Assembly (NCBI GenBank): GCA_018881555.1
Contig: JACAXG010000051.1
Location: 5,629,546-5,693,545, forward strand
Length of the DNA: 64,000 nucleotides
DNA from: Amblyornis subalaris
Taxonomy: Eukaryota > Chordata > Aves > Passeriformes > Ptilonorhynchidae
Direction: 5' to 3'
Shown: piece by piece, positions 1-14,146 of the stretch
Numbering within the stretch: position 1 is the stretch's first letter
Layout of the letters: the number at the start of each line of letters is the position of its first letter
Notes under the pieces: generated by a model
The model's input: only the letters and a program-made list of their open reading frames with translations
The model's database searches: none
What the model was told of the DNA's origin: nothing
Translations under genes and position numbers: made by a program

Positions 1-374
1 TCATCTGGTCCAATCCCCCCTGCAATGAGCAGCAACATCTTCAACTTGATCAGGCTGCTCAGAGCCCTATCCAACCTGAACTTGAATGTTTTCAGGGATG
101 AGGCATCACCTCTCTGGGAAACTTTCTGTGTTTCATCACCCTCAAAATAAAAAACTTCTTCTTTATATCTATTCTAAATCTACACTCTTTAAGTTTGAAA
201 CCATTGCCCCTTGTCCTATCGGGGCCTTGCTAGAAAGTCTGTCTACACCTTTCTTATAAGCCCCTTTCCAGTACTGGAAGGCTGCAATGAGTCTCCCCAG
301 AGCCTTTTCTTTTCCAGCTGAATAACTCCAACTTCCTTAGCCCCTCCTCAATGGTGTTCCATTGCTGTGATTCA
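1..374 (-). mobile_element. CR1 LINE, 3' part, cut by window edge
   Basis: Read on the minus strand this is the 3' non-coding and terminal coding part of an avian CR1 non-LTR retrotransposon. Diagnostic blocks are the aggctgctcagagccc stretch near 49-66, the 'ttgccccttgtcctat' block near 204-219 and the 'ctccccagagccttttct' block near 293-310. The extreme 3' tip lies just left of the window. The copy is 5'-truncated near 374, as is usual for CR1, and has decayed too far to code. Confidence 0.9.
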
Positions 375-2639
375 AAAGAAATTTTTTAGTTTGTAATTTT
401 ATCTTTACTTTGCGGAATAATTTCTCTTTACTTTACTATACGGAATAATTAAGTTATCTAACTTCCATTATTTTGGATCTGATTGATTACTGAGAACACA
501 AATTCAGGTAAACAGAATCTTACAAAACTATATAAAAATCAGCTTTAAAGTTTGTCCTATTAAATGAGTGACATAAAAAGGTAGCGTTTATTTAAACATA
601 GGTTGTTTTTAACTTGTGTCACTTTTTCTTCCTTTTTTTTAAAACAAATCTGATCAGCAACATGTGGAAAAATTTCCTCTAAGGTGAAAAATGATGACTA
701 GAAAACACTAAAATAGAAATTTACTCTGTTAAAACCTGTAAATATTTAATTAGATGTCCTATTTTATTTTTTTAATCCAAAAGGGTATATCACTCAATAA
801 AAATTATAAAGAACAGTCAGATCACAGTTCACTTACGGGAATGATTTCAATCATTAGCATGTATTTCGAATTGAGCAATTAAAAAAAAAAAAAAAAAAAG
901 CCAGACCATCCGGCCCGTGCAAAACAGATCATGGAAATCTGCAAAGCCATGTCAGTATTCCAAATTTCTCTGTGTATCATAGGCCATATTTGCAGCTCCA
1001 CACATTTCTAGGATAAAGTTCTGGGCACAAATATTTAGTCTTCCTTACAGAAGGAGCACTGAACACTACATAAACTGTTTGTTAAACACACTCATATTTG
1101 GAGAGTATCATATTTTTTTAGATACCTTCCTATTGCTGCTAAGGACAAACATTCTGTTTGTACTAAAATCTGATCTATTCAAATATCTTCGAGCATATTT
1201 TCTTTTGCCTCGAGGCCTTTGCTTAAAGTGGTGCCACCAAAAAAGGCTCGAGTAGGGTTTTTTTCAGTTGGCAATACTACTGTAATCCAATTTGTAAAAA
1301 CGATAAAAGGCTCCAGAAATTGATATATTTCCCCCCTTCAGGCAATTTTTGTGCATTGCAGAGCTTCTAAGCCATTTGTTATCATTCCATTTACACTGGC
1401 TTCGTTCCACTGGTTTTTCTGGAGGTGCCCTGGTACTCTAAAGTGAGCCTATAAAAGCTAGAGAGGTGGAAATGTGGGTGATTTTTCAGTTATTAGTACC
1501 TGGCCTGTGCAGAGAAAAGGAGTTCTCTTCACAGACTTTTTCCCTGTCTAAATTTCATTTAGTAGAGGCATAAAATATCCTTTGTTTTCCTTTGATGGGG
1601 TTTTGAGGGCTTGGGAGTTTCAGTTTGTTTCTTTCCTTTTTTTCTCCCAACTGAAGAGTTCTGTACATTTTTCATTTCCAAACAACTCACAAGTGGGAGC
1701 ATGAATATAATCTATGTCATTATGGATGTTCTATAACGCATTTGTAAAACTAAGTTTCAAATAAAATTCATCCTCTTTTATTCTGAAGCATTGAAACAAT
1801 GGTTCGTTGATGTAGTGTAATTCCCAGCCTAATGTGGATCTCTCTCTAAAGCCTTCTGACGTAGGAAAAGCAAGCCTGCTTCACAACTGGAGTTATGTAA
1901 AATAACAGATAACTATATACACTGTTGTGGATTAATGGNACATACCTTCCAAAAAGACCACTGAACTTGACGTGACATCCATCTTTGAGAGTAAACAGAC
2001 ATAACATACATTATGGAACTTAAAAAGACTAATGCAAATGCTTTCTAAGAATATATCTTAAACTGTTTGACAAAGCATGGGTGACAAACTTCCTGAAAGA
2101 TCTTTGTTTTCCTGACTCCATTTCCAGCTTTGTAGTTAGGTAACCTGGAATACATAACCTTACTTAAAGTTTCAGCTGTTTTTTCTCAAGCACAAAAAGT
2201 CATTAGCTTTATAGTAAGTGAAATAACTTACTTCTTTAAAGGTAAAACATTGGTTTTACCTGTCTAGCAATAATGGTTTATGGTATCACTTTGATTTTTG
2301 GCCTCTGTACAGCACGGCTTTTTTTTGGTCCAGTTTTATCAAATATTAGTTGATGTTTTCTTTCTATTTCATTTAGCATAAAGGCATATGAAACCATTTC
2401 TGTAGTCGCATTTTGTGTACAGTGGGTAGAAACAGTAAGAAAATACCTGGTATAATGATAAGGTGTGCCAGGAAAAGAAGGCACTTCTGCCTGGCCGTAG
2501 TACAGTGCTGTCGCCTACTGGTTCATTTGTTCAGCAGTCACCAGCCTTAGTGACTGCCAGGCACTTCAGACATGAACTGGCTGTTTTCCTCTGTTGGTGC
2601 CTGGGACTGTGGAGAAGTGCTGTGATTTCCCATTAGGCA
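375..2639. other. Intronic stretch, no gene seen
   Basis: AT-rich sequence upstream of the CSMD1 exon. It holds an uninterrupted run of 19 A at 881-899 and several short T-rich runs. I see no coding potential, splice-flanked exon or known repeat family here. Confidence 0.6.
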
Positions 2640-3066
2640 AGTCCTTCTCTACATGAGTAACAACCCCACTAGGCCGGCCCACCCACCAGCACCCAGTGCT
2701 CTGGGAATTGGTCTGTCCCCAGTCTGCCATGCGGTGCCCACCATGCTGGAGCCACCAGAGCCTCCTGGCAGCCCTGCCTTTGCCAGCAGCTGCACCGCCT
2801 GGAAGCCCTTAGCCCACCTCCCCTGCTGGGACCTGCCATCACTTTGGTTCCCGTCAGGGCTGCGTACTGGTGTGGCACTGCCCAACTCCTGTCATGTTTT
2901 CCTGCTCCTTCATGGACTCACAGGAACTGCGGTCACAGGCTACTGGGCAGCATCAGGGCTTCCCACAGCAGATGTGAACCTTTGCTGCCATGGCTGTTTG
3001 GTGGCACCTGGAGAAACCAGCTGCTTTCCCTCAAGGCCAAGTACATCTAAAGCATTCAGCTTGTAG
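2640..3066. other. GC-rich unassigned segment
   Basis: About 430 bases are much richer in G and C than the flanks and stay open in several frames on both strands, including a 137-codon + frame at 2653-3066. Openness on both strands is expected from base composition alone, and the translations show no domain I recognise. It may be an old LTR or another GC-rich element, but I found no clear ends or target duplication. Confidence 0.35.
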
Positions 3067-3782
3067 CTTCTTTCTGCTTAGTGAATGAACTTGCTGAGTT
3101 TGGGTAATAAGGAACCTTCCCCTACTAGCAAATTATTAATGTTCCAATTCCTGCAATTAATTCTTAGTTAAGCTTGAACAATTTGTTCTCTTCATCTTTC
3201 CTTTTTGTTTGACGTAAAGAAAAAACTTGAGGCCGGGGTAGTGGGATTAAATATAAACTAAATATATATATTTATCTTCTGTGATAGAAAATCAATTATA
3301 AATTATGGATCTTGTATTAATTTTATAGTAGCTTCTTCTACCTTTATATGTGAAATGGTGTCTCACTCAGCTTTTAAATCTTCCCTTCCTTTGGGCAACA
3401 GAATGGATGTAAATTATTAAGATAAGGTTTCTGTGGTTCCACATGTGGCAGAGAACAGCCTGGTTTTCTGGAATGGATGTGCTGATCATTTGGCTTTTGT
3501 ACCATTTGGTGTCTTAACCTGTGGGAAACTCTTCTCGTTTCCGACAGCAAGTGGCTTTGTAAAAGGTTATGTTATGGATATGTGTCCTGTAATCGTGTTT
3601 GCTGTCATAGCACCGCTGCTGCTTTCTGTGGAATAACTGGACTTACCAATTTCTTGTAAATTACTGCTGGAGCACCTCTTCTGTCTAGATATTCAGATAG
3701 TTTAAACTGATTCTAATTACTAACACATTAATGATTTGACTTTTTAATTCATAAATGGAGGTGCACTGAAGTGTTCTCTGCT

Positions 3783-4549
3783 TGTATCACCAAGGCTGTT
3801 ACAGGGTGCAGGTGCCCAGACTCCTGCCACAGTGGGGGCTGCAGGGCTCTGTGAGGGGAGGCCGGGGCTGCCCCAGCCGGACACAGCCGGTTCTAGCTGG
3901 ATCCAACCACCCAGCGCAGGGCGCGGCTGAGCCCACGGCTGGGGAGGGGGCAGCTGCAGAAAACACATGTAAGAAAGAAGAGAAAACACCACAGGGAAAA
4001 AGGGGGAAAAAACAAGTGAGAGAAACAGCTGTGAGACCTCCAAGGTGAGAGAAGGAGGGGGAGGAGGTGCTGCAGGCACTGGAGCAGAGATTCCCCTGCA
4101 GCCCGTGGAAGAGGCCGTGGTGGAGCAGGTGGAGGATGTTTCCTGAAGAAATCGCAGCCTGTGGAAAGCCCACGCTGGAGCAGGGTAAAATTGTGAAGTG
4201 GCAGGAGCTGCAGAGCAGCTGTGGATGAGCCCCAGCCGCCATTCCCTGCACTGCCTAAGGGAAGAGGTGGAGGAGTTGGGAAGGAAGGAATGAAGTTGAG
4301 CCTGGGGAGGAAGGATTTCGATTAATTCATCTTTGTTTCTCAGAGTCCAAACATATTTTAATTGGTAATAAAATAAACTAATTTTCTCCAAGCTAAATCT
4401 GTTTGGCTCATGACAAAAATTAGTAATTGATCATGTCTGTATCCTAACCCAGCAATTTCTGTCTTGTTTTCTCTTCCCATCCCGTTGATGAGGGATAGTG
4501 AGACTGTCTGCATGGTGGTCTGGCGGATGTCCAAAGCCAACCCATTGCA
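3783..4549 (+). mobile_element. Solo LTR of an avian ERVL-type endogenous retrovirus
   Basis: The sequence follows the layout of a very common avian ERVL-like LTR. It has a TGTAT start, a GC-rich part with repeated 'cctgcagcccgtgg' and 'cacgctggagcagg' blocks (4090-4180), and a 'gaagttgagcctgggga' block near 4292. The polyadenylation signals overlap as AATAAAATAAA around 4367-4377. A 'ggtctggcggatgtccaa' block near the end corresponds to the usual LTR terminus. The ends have decayed and I see no target-site duplication. It lies in sense orientation to the host gene. There are no internal retroviral genes. Confidence 0.8.
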
Positions 4550-6210
4550 AAGGCAATAATATATAAATTAATAAAATCAGAAATAAATTCTAGGAATCCA
4601 TAAAGTCTATCCAAATTCCNTTTTCTTCTGATGCCTAATAGCCTATAGAAATTATTTGGTATTGGTGATACCAGATGCCTGAAATATGGAAGGGGTTTGC
4701 TTAGTTTTCATTGATCATATGGCTCTAGGATAATTTCCAGCTCAGCCAAATAAGAGATACTACCTTTCGAATATTTTTCCTGTTTTGTACTTAATATTCA
4801 GCTTCTGTGATGCAGTAAGGTTTTTCTGGAGATCACAATAGATGGCTTAAAGCTTTAGTCCCCTTGGCTTGCATTGCTTTCTGATGTGAAATTCATCGGC
4901 ACAATNTTTTAGAGAGTACCTGCAAATAACTTTGTGTTTTCATGTCGTAACATTGAGTTCAATGCAGAATGAACTTATGGATTTTGTCTCTGTTAAATGA
5001 CAGTTTTNAGAACTCTGTGTAAAACCTGAGAAGATATGACACTGATAGCAGATGGCTCTTTGGTGTTTCCTGTGGCAGTTAATGACCTATACCACTTTAG
5101 GGTAAAATGGCAGAAATATTAGGGTTTTTTCTAGTATGGATTTTGAGTGGGGAGGGCAGATCTGATTTTGTAATTTACTCATGGCTTGCCCAAAATTGCT
5201 TGTAGGATAATTCATTGAAANTTAGGCTTATAATTTACCTTATTATTAACATTGATCCTTTTGGTTAATAGCTTTTGCAAGAGGCATCTGATAGCTACTT
5301 TCAGGCAAGAATGTTTTGTGTTAGTCAAAGAAACTCTAGTTACCTCTTCTGAGAGTGCTAGTGTTTATATCAAACACAATTCTACAAATTTTTAACAGGT
5401 CTGATTCTACTATTATTAATAATTCATTATTACTAATAAGTCATTTACTTCACAGATTTCGTTGGCCTGATTTGAAAAAAAGAATCAGTCCTCATGGATG
5501 CAAGGTCCTCCCTTCTTCTACAGATTTTATTTTTGGCTCTTAAATTTCTGAAGAAAATTCATTAAAAATTGAAAAAATGTTGTCCCATGTGGTAACCTGA
5601 ACACATCAGTGTAGTACAGGCAGCTATAGGAATAAATAAACAAGCTAATATAATGGTGAAAATGTTTCTATTTTACTTTTGCAACTGCTCATTTTTTTTT
5701 TGCAATTGTGAAGCCAGTACATACTCTTGTTACAGCAGTCTGATCATACGATGCTTTGTGCTGGATCACTGTTTCTGATAGAGCCACTTTGGAAAGCTTC
5801 ATTTGCTTCATTTGCCCATTTTGACCATGGATGCAGTGCAAAATGTTTATTAAAAATCTAGTGACTTCATGAACAACAATGTGGTTGTCCTCATTGGAGG
5901 GGAGAGGAGCAAAGCCTTTTTGTGTCGGGGTTGTCTTTGAAACACCTGCAGAGATAAGTTCATCTTTAACCATGCTTGAAGGCTTATCTGTTTCTCTGTG
6001 AACAACTGGGATTTGGTAAACATTCATAACTACACCTACACTCAGCAAAGGTACAGTCCCTAATAAACTTATGCAAAGAACCTAAAACTTTTTAGGCCAA
6101 TCTGATTGTACTTCTGTATTTCCTTGGAAACTGCTGAGTGTTTCTTAGTTTTATTTGTTTTTCAGCTTCTTGTGATGGGGACTGTGCCTGTGCCTGACTT
6201 ACTGGTCATG
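4550..6210. other. Intronic stretch, no confirmed gene
   Basis: AT-rich intron. A minus-strand open frame of about 130 codons (6081-5689) ends in an A-rich run (T10 on the + strand at 5692-5701). It is listed under findings because I cannot assign it. Nothing else stands out. Confidence 0.5.
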
Positions 6211-6480
6211 GAGTCATTGAATAATTTGGGTTAGGAGGGACTGCAATTATGTGTTTTACCACCTGCTGATGTTAGACTAAGTCCAAAGATAGATCTTGCT
6301 CTTCAGGCATTTCCGAGTTTCCAGTGGCACCAAGGATGGAGATACCAGGTCCTCTCGGGGCAGCAGTTCAAATATATCACCACCATCATGGCGTTTTTCT
6401 AATACGAAGCTGTGTTTTTCATGTTGCACCTTACCTGTTGCTTCCCGTCCTCTCAGCACTTTGAAAAAGACCTGTCTTTT
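6211..6480 (-). mobile_element. Degraded CR1 LINE 3' fragment
   Basis: The left end (gagtcattgaataatttggg) resembles the reversed avian CR1 3' tip. Around 6330-6365 a 'caaggatggagataccagg' block followed by 'cggggcagcagttc' matches the CR1 3' region, and 'gcttcccgtcctctcagcac' near 6440 continues it in the right order. Divergence is high, so this is an old subfamily. No coding capacity remains. Confidence 0.65.
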
Positions 6481-6746
6481 CTTATATCACTCCAATAGGT
6501 AACTGAAGAGAGCTTCATGCCTTAAAGTAACACCTCTCATCTTTTAAGGACGTAAGAAATCTATTACTTCTTCTCATACATCATTTGCTACAGACCCCTA
6601 ACCATATTTCCACCCCCCCACAAAACTTGTCACACGGTTTAGTAACAGGAAGTCCAAGAATGAAGTAGAGAGTGGAGAGGTTCTCAGTGGAGCCAGCTGG
6701 TGCTATTGCTATACTACTGGAAAAAAACCCTCTGTATTTATAGATG

Positions 6747-7824
6747 TGTGCTGGTTTGAAAGACAGGTGTCTGCCAAGGAAGGCGGGAAACCTTCCTGGG
6801 ATAGAGGATGACCCCCCTCCCTCCTCTGAATTACTATATCCTTGAAATTACGGGGGTCTTACGCAAAGATGTGGTAAAAAGAATAACAGTTCTTTACTAG
6901 GATTATATATGTCTTTCTATATAACGAGACAGATAAATGGCAACAATAAGAGAACAGACAAACCCAGTAACAGTCCTTTCTCTGTCGTTGGGCGATTCTC
7001 TGTTGAGGCAGAGAGGCTGCGGTGACTCCCCTGTGGCTGCAGGGGGCGCTGTGGCATGAGTGCAGCGACCTCTCCACGTGGCAATGGCAGCTCCGGTGAG
7101 TGGGAGAGAGGAGATTTCTCCCGGTGCAAACACCCAGGGCAGGAGCCTGTCTGCTCCCACCTCGGCAGCGGGCAGCAAGCAGCCCAGGCAGCCAGGGTTG
7201 ACTGGGGAGCGATGGACCTCGGTACCACCCACTGAGGGGCCACAGGAAGGCAGGAAGGGCAGAGACGAGTAGACGCCAGCGCTGATCCACGTGGAGCAGA
7301 AACCCAGGCTGGAGGCAGAGNTGGCAGAGGCGAGCAGCTCAGGGCGGCAACAGTTACAGCGTAACGCTGCACCCTGTGCCGCGGTGAGACCCTCGCAGAG
7401 ATGTCATAGTGTATCTGTGCTCTGGAGCGAGCGGGCGGAGACGTCGCAGTGTAGTGGTGTTCCCGGAGCAGAACCAGCACTCCACTGCAGACACGACCGT
7501 CCTCACCGAATGCCGCACGGAGCTGAGAGAGCGAGGCCGGCCTCCGCCCCCTCTCGCCAAAGTCTCGAAAAGTTTCCTCCCATCTCATGATGATAAGCTC
7601 CAGCTTCTGGGGAACAATCCTCTGGCCAACATTTCCAGCTCTTGTTTCTTTAATTGGGGAAATCGTCCCGGCATCTGGGTTGGGCAAGCAATCCCTTTTG
7701 TCCTTAAGTATCGCCCATTCTGGATGATCAGTGTGGAATGTGGGTAGATAGGCAACTTTCTTTGTTCTTAAGTATTGTCCATTAGTTCCNGGCCAGCCCC
7801 TCCCTGCCTACACAGTTTCCCTGC
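6747..7824 (-). mobile_element. ERV LTR, antisense, probably passerine type
   Basis: The left end TGTGCTGGTTTGAAAGACAG, read in reverse, gives an LTR ending in CCAGCACA, the same end as the complete LTR at 25703-26478. The block 'ggaaggcgggaaaccttcct' (6779-6798) and the CCCCCCTCCCTCC run (about 6811-6823) are typical of a songbird LTR family. A direct repeat TAGATG at 6741-6746 and 7825-7830 may be the target duplication, although the right end does not show a clean CA/TG terminus and a boundary near 7814 is also possible. The interior is GC-rich and open in several frames, but no retroviral protein is visible. Confidence 0.7.
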
Positions 7825-7830
7825 TAGATG

Positions 7831-8520
7831 GGGAAAGAAAAGAAAAAATAAATTTCATTTGTTGAACCCATAACAAGATGTTATCCATAGAAACAGCTGA
7901 TCTGTAAAATTACAATGGAGAATGAAATATGTGGTGGTTTTTCCCCCTCTTTGGTTTTGGTTTTCTCCCCACTTCTCCAAACAGTCTGAACTCAGTACTT
8001 GGTGCACTACTGGGTTTTCTGTTGCAAGTTCCNTTTCTTCTGTACAGACAAGCCCAATATATTTCATCTGTGGTTTCAAAGTATTTTAGTGTGTGCATTT
8101 GGTGCAGATTAACGCTGCTGAAAGTTAAGGAAGTAGCAATATTTTAAGCTTAAAGTATTGCCATATGCTTAGTATGAAGTAATGCAGGTTTATCAAATGA
8201 CAATTTTATTAGCACAGGGACTTGAAATGATTCTGCTTTCTTAGCACACACACTTGTCTGTCTAAACAGTTCCTTTTCTGCTTGCTGTAAAAGCCTACAC
8301 GTTAATTACCGAGATACATTTCCACAATAAAACAGCGTGTGAAGGTGTGTGATTTTACTGTATGATGAAATGACTGTGCAAAACACATTATGATTCATGA
8401 CCTATAGCCACCTAGTAAAAATGTTAGTGCAGGGGCNTGTGGTGTGTGGAAAATGACTTAGTAGGTTAAGAGTGGAATTCTGGAAATGTCTGAGGAATAA
8501 CATGCTAGATTTTCATCTGC
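7831..8520. other. Intronic spacer between two LTRs
   Basis: AT-rich sequence between two antisense LTRs. No gene, splice-flanked exon or known repeat is visible. Confidence 0.5.
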
Positions 8521-9224
8521 TGTCGTGGCGTGGCCTCATCCAGCTGGATGGTCAGTGACCGCAACCTTCCTAGAAGCCTCACGCTTGTCCGGCGGTGCCT
8601 CNGTGCGGTGTGCNACAGCCGGTGGGAAAGGCACAGTGCNGTGNCTTCCACCCGCTAATCCCACCAGCGCAGGTGGTTAAGCAGGNAGTCGCACAGTCGA
8701 CGCCTTAAGANGGGAATAAAGAGTCGGAGGTGGACTCTCCTTATGATGTTCCACAGAAGGTGTTTATTCTTGAAGGGTTAGGGAAGGAGAGCACTAACTA
8801 CAGGGTGACACAGGATTATATACNAAACTGAATAGGGGCGGAGAGAACACTAAGGGCCAATCACACTAGGGTTAGGGGGAGGAGAAAAGGCGGGGTAGCA
8901 GTACACAAACCAATAAGGGTAGGCGAGGGGAGGAGCAGGGGAACAAAGCCAATGGGGCATCGAGTGAGGGAGAACATTCTGGAACATAACCGTATACAGA
9001 ACATAGATTGACGAGGATAAACCAAATGAATGGGGGAGCATGCCACTCCAAGGCCTGGGTGGGAGAGACCTTCCTCCTTACCACAATCTAGCGGGAGATC
9101 TTGGACCTCAGAGCCTTTACGTAATACAACACCTGAGCTCCCTGGCCCCACTGGCTCCTCGGTTACTTGTGTGGCTGGCCTATCCTCCNCAGCATCTCCA
9201 GCTGCAGGCCAAGCCACCACCATA
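8521..9224 (-). mobile_element. Solo LTR, ERVK-like, with 6-bp target duplication
   Basis: The element is bounded by ATCTGC at 8515-8520 and 9225-9230, a 6-base direct repeat that fits a class II (ERVK-like) integration. The ends are imperfect inverted repeats: TGTCGTGGCGTGGC at the left and TATGGTGGTGGCTTGGC read inward from the right. On the minus strand an AATAAA signal lies near 8770. Three CCAAT pentamers occur on the + strand (near 8858, 8910 and 8949). Six or more 'n' bases fall in its GC-rich left part. No internal retroviral sequence is present. Confidence 0.8.
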
Positions 9225-11694
9225 ATCTGCTGTCTAGGTTTTGTTTGCACTCAATTTCATGGCATTTGATCTTACTGAATTTATTAGAATACTATGAAAA
9301 GATGCTTTCAGAAATATTTCAGGCAACAAGGCTACCATAGAGGCATCTAGGTAGTCTGATGAATTTTTCTAGTCAAGACTTTTCTGTAAACTTTTTTTGG
9401 ATTACTGGAATATAAAGACCTTGATAAAATATATTTCAAGCTGATGTACTTCAAGTTTCCCACATATTTGCCTTTTCCTGTAGTTACGATCTGCCCCAGA
9501 AGGTGAGGGTAAGCCAAGTTCTTATTAATAGAAACCTTGAGGAGGATTAGAGTTAAAAAACCCTGAATGATTGGTGTTTATAAATATATATATATAGGAC
9601 TTATTTTAGAACAATTGGGTTGCAGTGGAAGGCAGGTATGTAGCCCTTTTGGTTGTTATTATCTTTAGTAATATAGCAAAATAAAAGCGTAAAATTAACA
9701 CTTAAGAAAAATATATAAGGAAAAGAAAAAGAGAAAGAAAGGATACCACTGCCCATGGATCCAGTGATGAGACTTGATTGTGTGTCTGTGGGTCAAAGTG
9801 GGTCACCATCTTGATCTGTTGTGGATGAGGGAGGCCCATGAAACATGAGCTCATTACGTTAACACAACTTTAGCTTTAGTGGAAGGCCCAGGTACCGCCC
9901 CTGGGGATGAGCGTTTCACACTGTTGCAGCACTGTGGATCTTGCACAGTCCTCTGGTGGAAGCCCCCTGAAATGGGTCTGGGGGTGCTTTGGGAGCCTTT
10001 GGTTTATGACACCTTGTAAGACATTGCCTCTCATCTCAGCATGGTTGAACCAGTTATGCCCCATCAGGAGGGGTGAATATCTTCAGACCTACATATGTGT
10101 GTGCCCTGTGAATANAAATATCCAACACCTCCCTCGGGGAAGGTGGTGGGGGGCAGTTCTACACCTGAGCCAGTTGTGAAATGGCAGGACATACATGGTA
10201 AAGAGCGAGGCCCTGCCTCTGCAGGGTCTGCTGCTTATCTGGCTTCTCCCTTATCTGGCTCAAAACCCAGCACACAAAAAACTCTCCTCCTCTCCTTTGG
10301 GTGGATAGGGATCCAAACCTGGCCTGGCAAAGCACCCTGCTGCCTCCCCAAATTGCAAGAATGTTGTAAGTCATTAACCATTAACATTTCAGTCTCTCAC
10401 ACCTTTAAGCCTGCAAAACCTTTAAGAGCACTGACTTAGGGTATAAAAGAATGTATTTGTCTTCCTTCAATGTGAATTGCAATGTCAGCCTAAAGAATGA
10501 TCTTGTAGTATTTCAAAGAGGATGCTATAGAACCATTTTATTTGACAGCCTAAGAATTCATATAGTAGGAGTGATACTTATTATAACAAAATCAAAGCAG
10601 ATTGGTATAGGAATGATACCAAGAACTCCAGATGTCTAGTCATGGCTCAGATAAGTTCATTTGTATGAATCAAATCCAGACCAAGTGGAGAAAACAGGAA
10701 TGAGGTAGCAAAAGCTTTGTAGTTCTGTGTTGATATAACTTTTATTGTGGAGTCTTTTTTTAGTTTTCCTCTGTAGTATGAAATGTTGAGGCTAGCTGCT
10801 TTTGACTCAAGCTGATTTTCCTTTCTTCCCCTACCATGCATGCTAGTTTCCTGTATTTTAGCAAGAAATTTTAGATCCAGGAAATACTGTAGTTCTATCC
10901 AAAAAACACCAAAGCCCATCCCTTAAAACAAGAACTCTTTGAATCACTTCTCGAACAAGAGAGACACATATAAGTTAGATCAGAAAATACATACCCTAAA
11001 TTAATAATGAATTGTCATAGAGTACACTGCAGATGTAGGGGAGAAGAGATAACCACTCTAATTTATTAAATAGAACAAGAGGCACATTTCCGTAAAAACT
11101 GCAATGTCTAGTGAAGGTGAGAGAACATACAAAAGCATGAACATAAGATGTGGCAAGCCTTATGGTAGTTCTGCAGTTTGAAGACTGAAGGGAAAATCAA
11201 CCTGGTTATTTCTGGAATTGGAGTAAATGAGGTGGAAAAGGAGTGTTAGGTTGACAAGTACACAGAAGGTAAAAATATTAGAGCAAACGGCTAATTAGCA
11301 CATGGGAGACAATGTTGTTTAAAATGAAAGGAAGAAATTGCAGAAAGCTTTTTGCTGACTTGTGTTGCCTTGACTGTTTGCCTTCANCTGTATTTAAAGC
11401 TCTCCTTGCTTTGATCTCTGACTCTTCTGATTCTGTTTGTTTTCCAAAGCTCAAAATTGGAAAGAGATGGGGAACTACCTGACTGGTGTAATTGAAGCAT
11501 GGAGTTTCTTTTAGGTGTTTTTTATATATGAAAGTGGTCTTGACTAAACCTAACTTTGTGAAGAACATCTAGTTCAGTGACACTGCTGTACTAGTATGTT
11601 GTTTACAGTTATTTCTCTTCTGTAGTACTGGATGCTGATTAATGAACTATAACTTCATTGTACCATAAATTTCAAGAGCAAGGTGTTTTGCTTG

Positions 11695-11835
11695 GGGTTT
11701 TTTTTTTTTTTTGGTGTTTTTTTTCCCCCCCTCTAAAGACATGGATCGTCTTAACCACCTAGATTTAAAAAAAGGCCTTTTTTTTTTTGGGGGGGGGGAT
11801 GTTTTTGTATATTTATTTGGGGTTTTTTTATCATC
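11695..11835. repeat. T/G-rich low-complexity tract
   Basis: Long T runs alternate with G and C runs, including about 16 T near 11699, 10 T near 11780 and 10 G at 11791-11800. It lies about 0.9 kb upstream of the CSMD1 exon. No transposon tail structure is evident. Confidence 0.85.
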
Positions 11836-12708
11836 TGTTTCAGTGTCTAAGAAGCTCTTTCAGGGTGAAATTTGAACAAAAGCTGATTTTCTGGCCTGGG
11901 TTGTCCTATAAGCACTTAATCACATACCCCTATTGCACAATATAGAAATTAACTAGTGATTAACTAAAAAACCAGTATAGTTTTGTGTTTGTGGGACAGT
12001 AATTGTGTCTTAAATCTTACTTATGAGAAATTATCATTAAAAAATATCTTGCTAGTATCAGCCAGGTCTAACAAATTATGTTTAATGATTTCTCAGTAAA
12101 GGATCTAAACATTTTTCTTCAATCTATTTTATCCTCAAAAAAAATGCCAAATTTTGGGAAATTGTCATATAGGCAATATGGCAATGTAATCATAGCTTTT
12201 CCAAAATTTTTGTGTGTAAAGGTAAGACTGCTAATAAGATGGAAAGCTTTTAAATGGAAGTGTGGTGGTTTTGTTTGTTTACTTTCCAGTCAGTTAATGT
12301 TTATCACACTGAATATATGACATCCATGGTTTTTCTGAAGCAGTACCTGGAGGATAGACAGGATAGTCTAAGCTATGTCAGATTGTATGAGGTATCTCTG
12401 AGTGAGTCACGGCCTGACTATCTACTTCTACGTGTCCTAAATTTACTTGTCTTCATCTTAAAACGAGTTCTAACCAAAAAAAAAATTGTCTTTAGTAGGT
12501 ACAAACAGGTCTTTCTTTCACTATTTTCTGGAGAGTGCATAGATGTGTTAACATAGGAGAGTTAAACAGCTCAAGGATATGTTTGAAATTTTGCAGTGAA
12601 TGTTTAGAGATGCATCAGAGTAATGTGCATAATGCGTTTGCAGTTCAGATGTAAAAACATGATGTTTATCATAATGCTCATCACATCTACTCTTGGGCTT
12701 TCTTATAA

Positions 12709-14146
<1,438 letters not shown>

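Noticed and set aside
2653..3066. 137-codon + strand open frame as a gene
   Set aside because: The region is GC-rich, minus-strand frames are open across most of it too, and the peptide is proline-rich without a domain. I see no splice or promoter context.
3744..4391. 215-codon minus-strand open frame as a gene
   Set aside because: It lies antisense across an ERVL-type LTR, whose GC-rich repeats explain the lack of stops.
6917..7687. 256-codon minus-strand open frame as a retroviral protein
   Set aside because: It falls within an LTR, shows no gag, protease, polymerase or env motif, and all frames are fairly open because of high GC.
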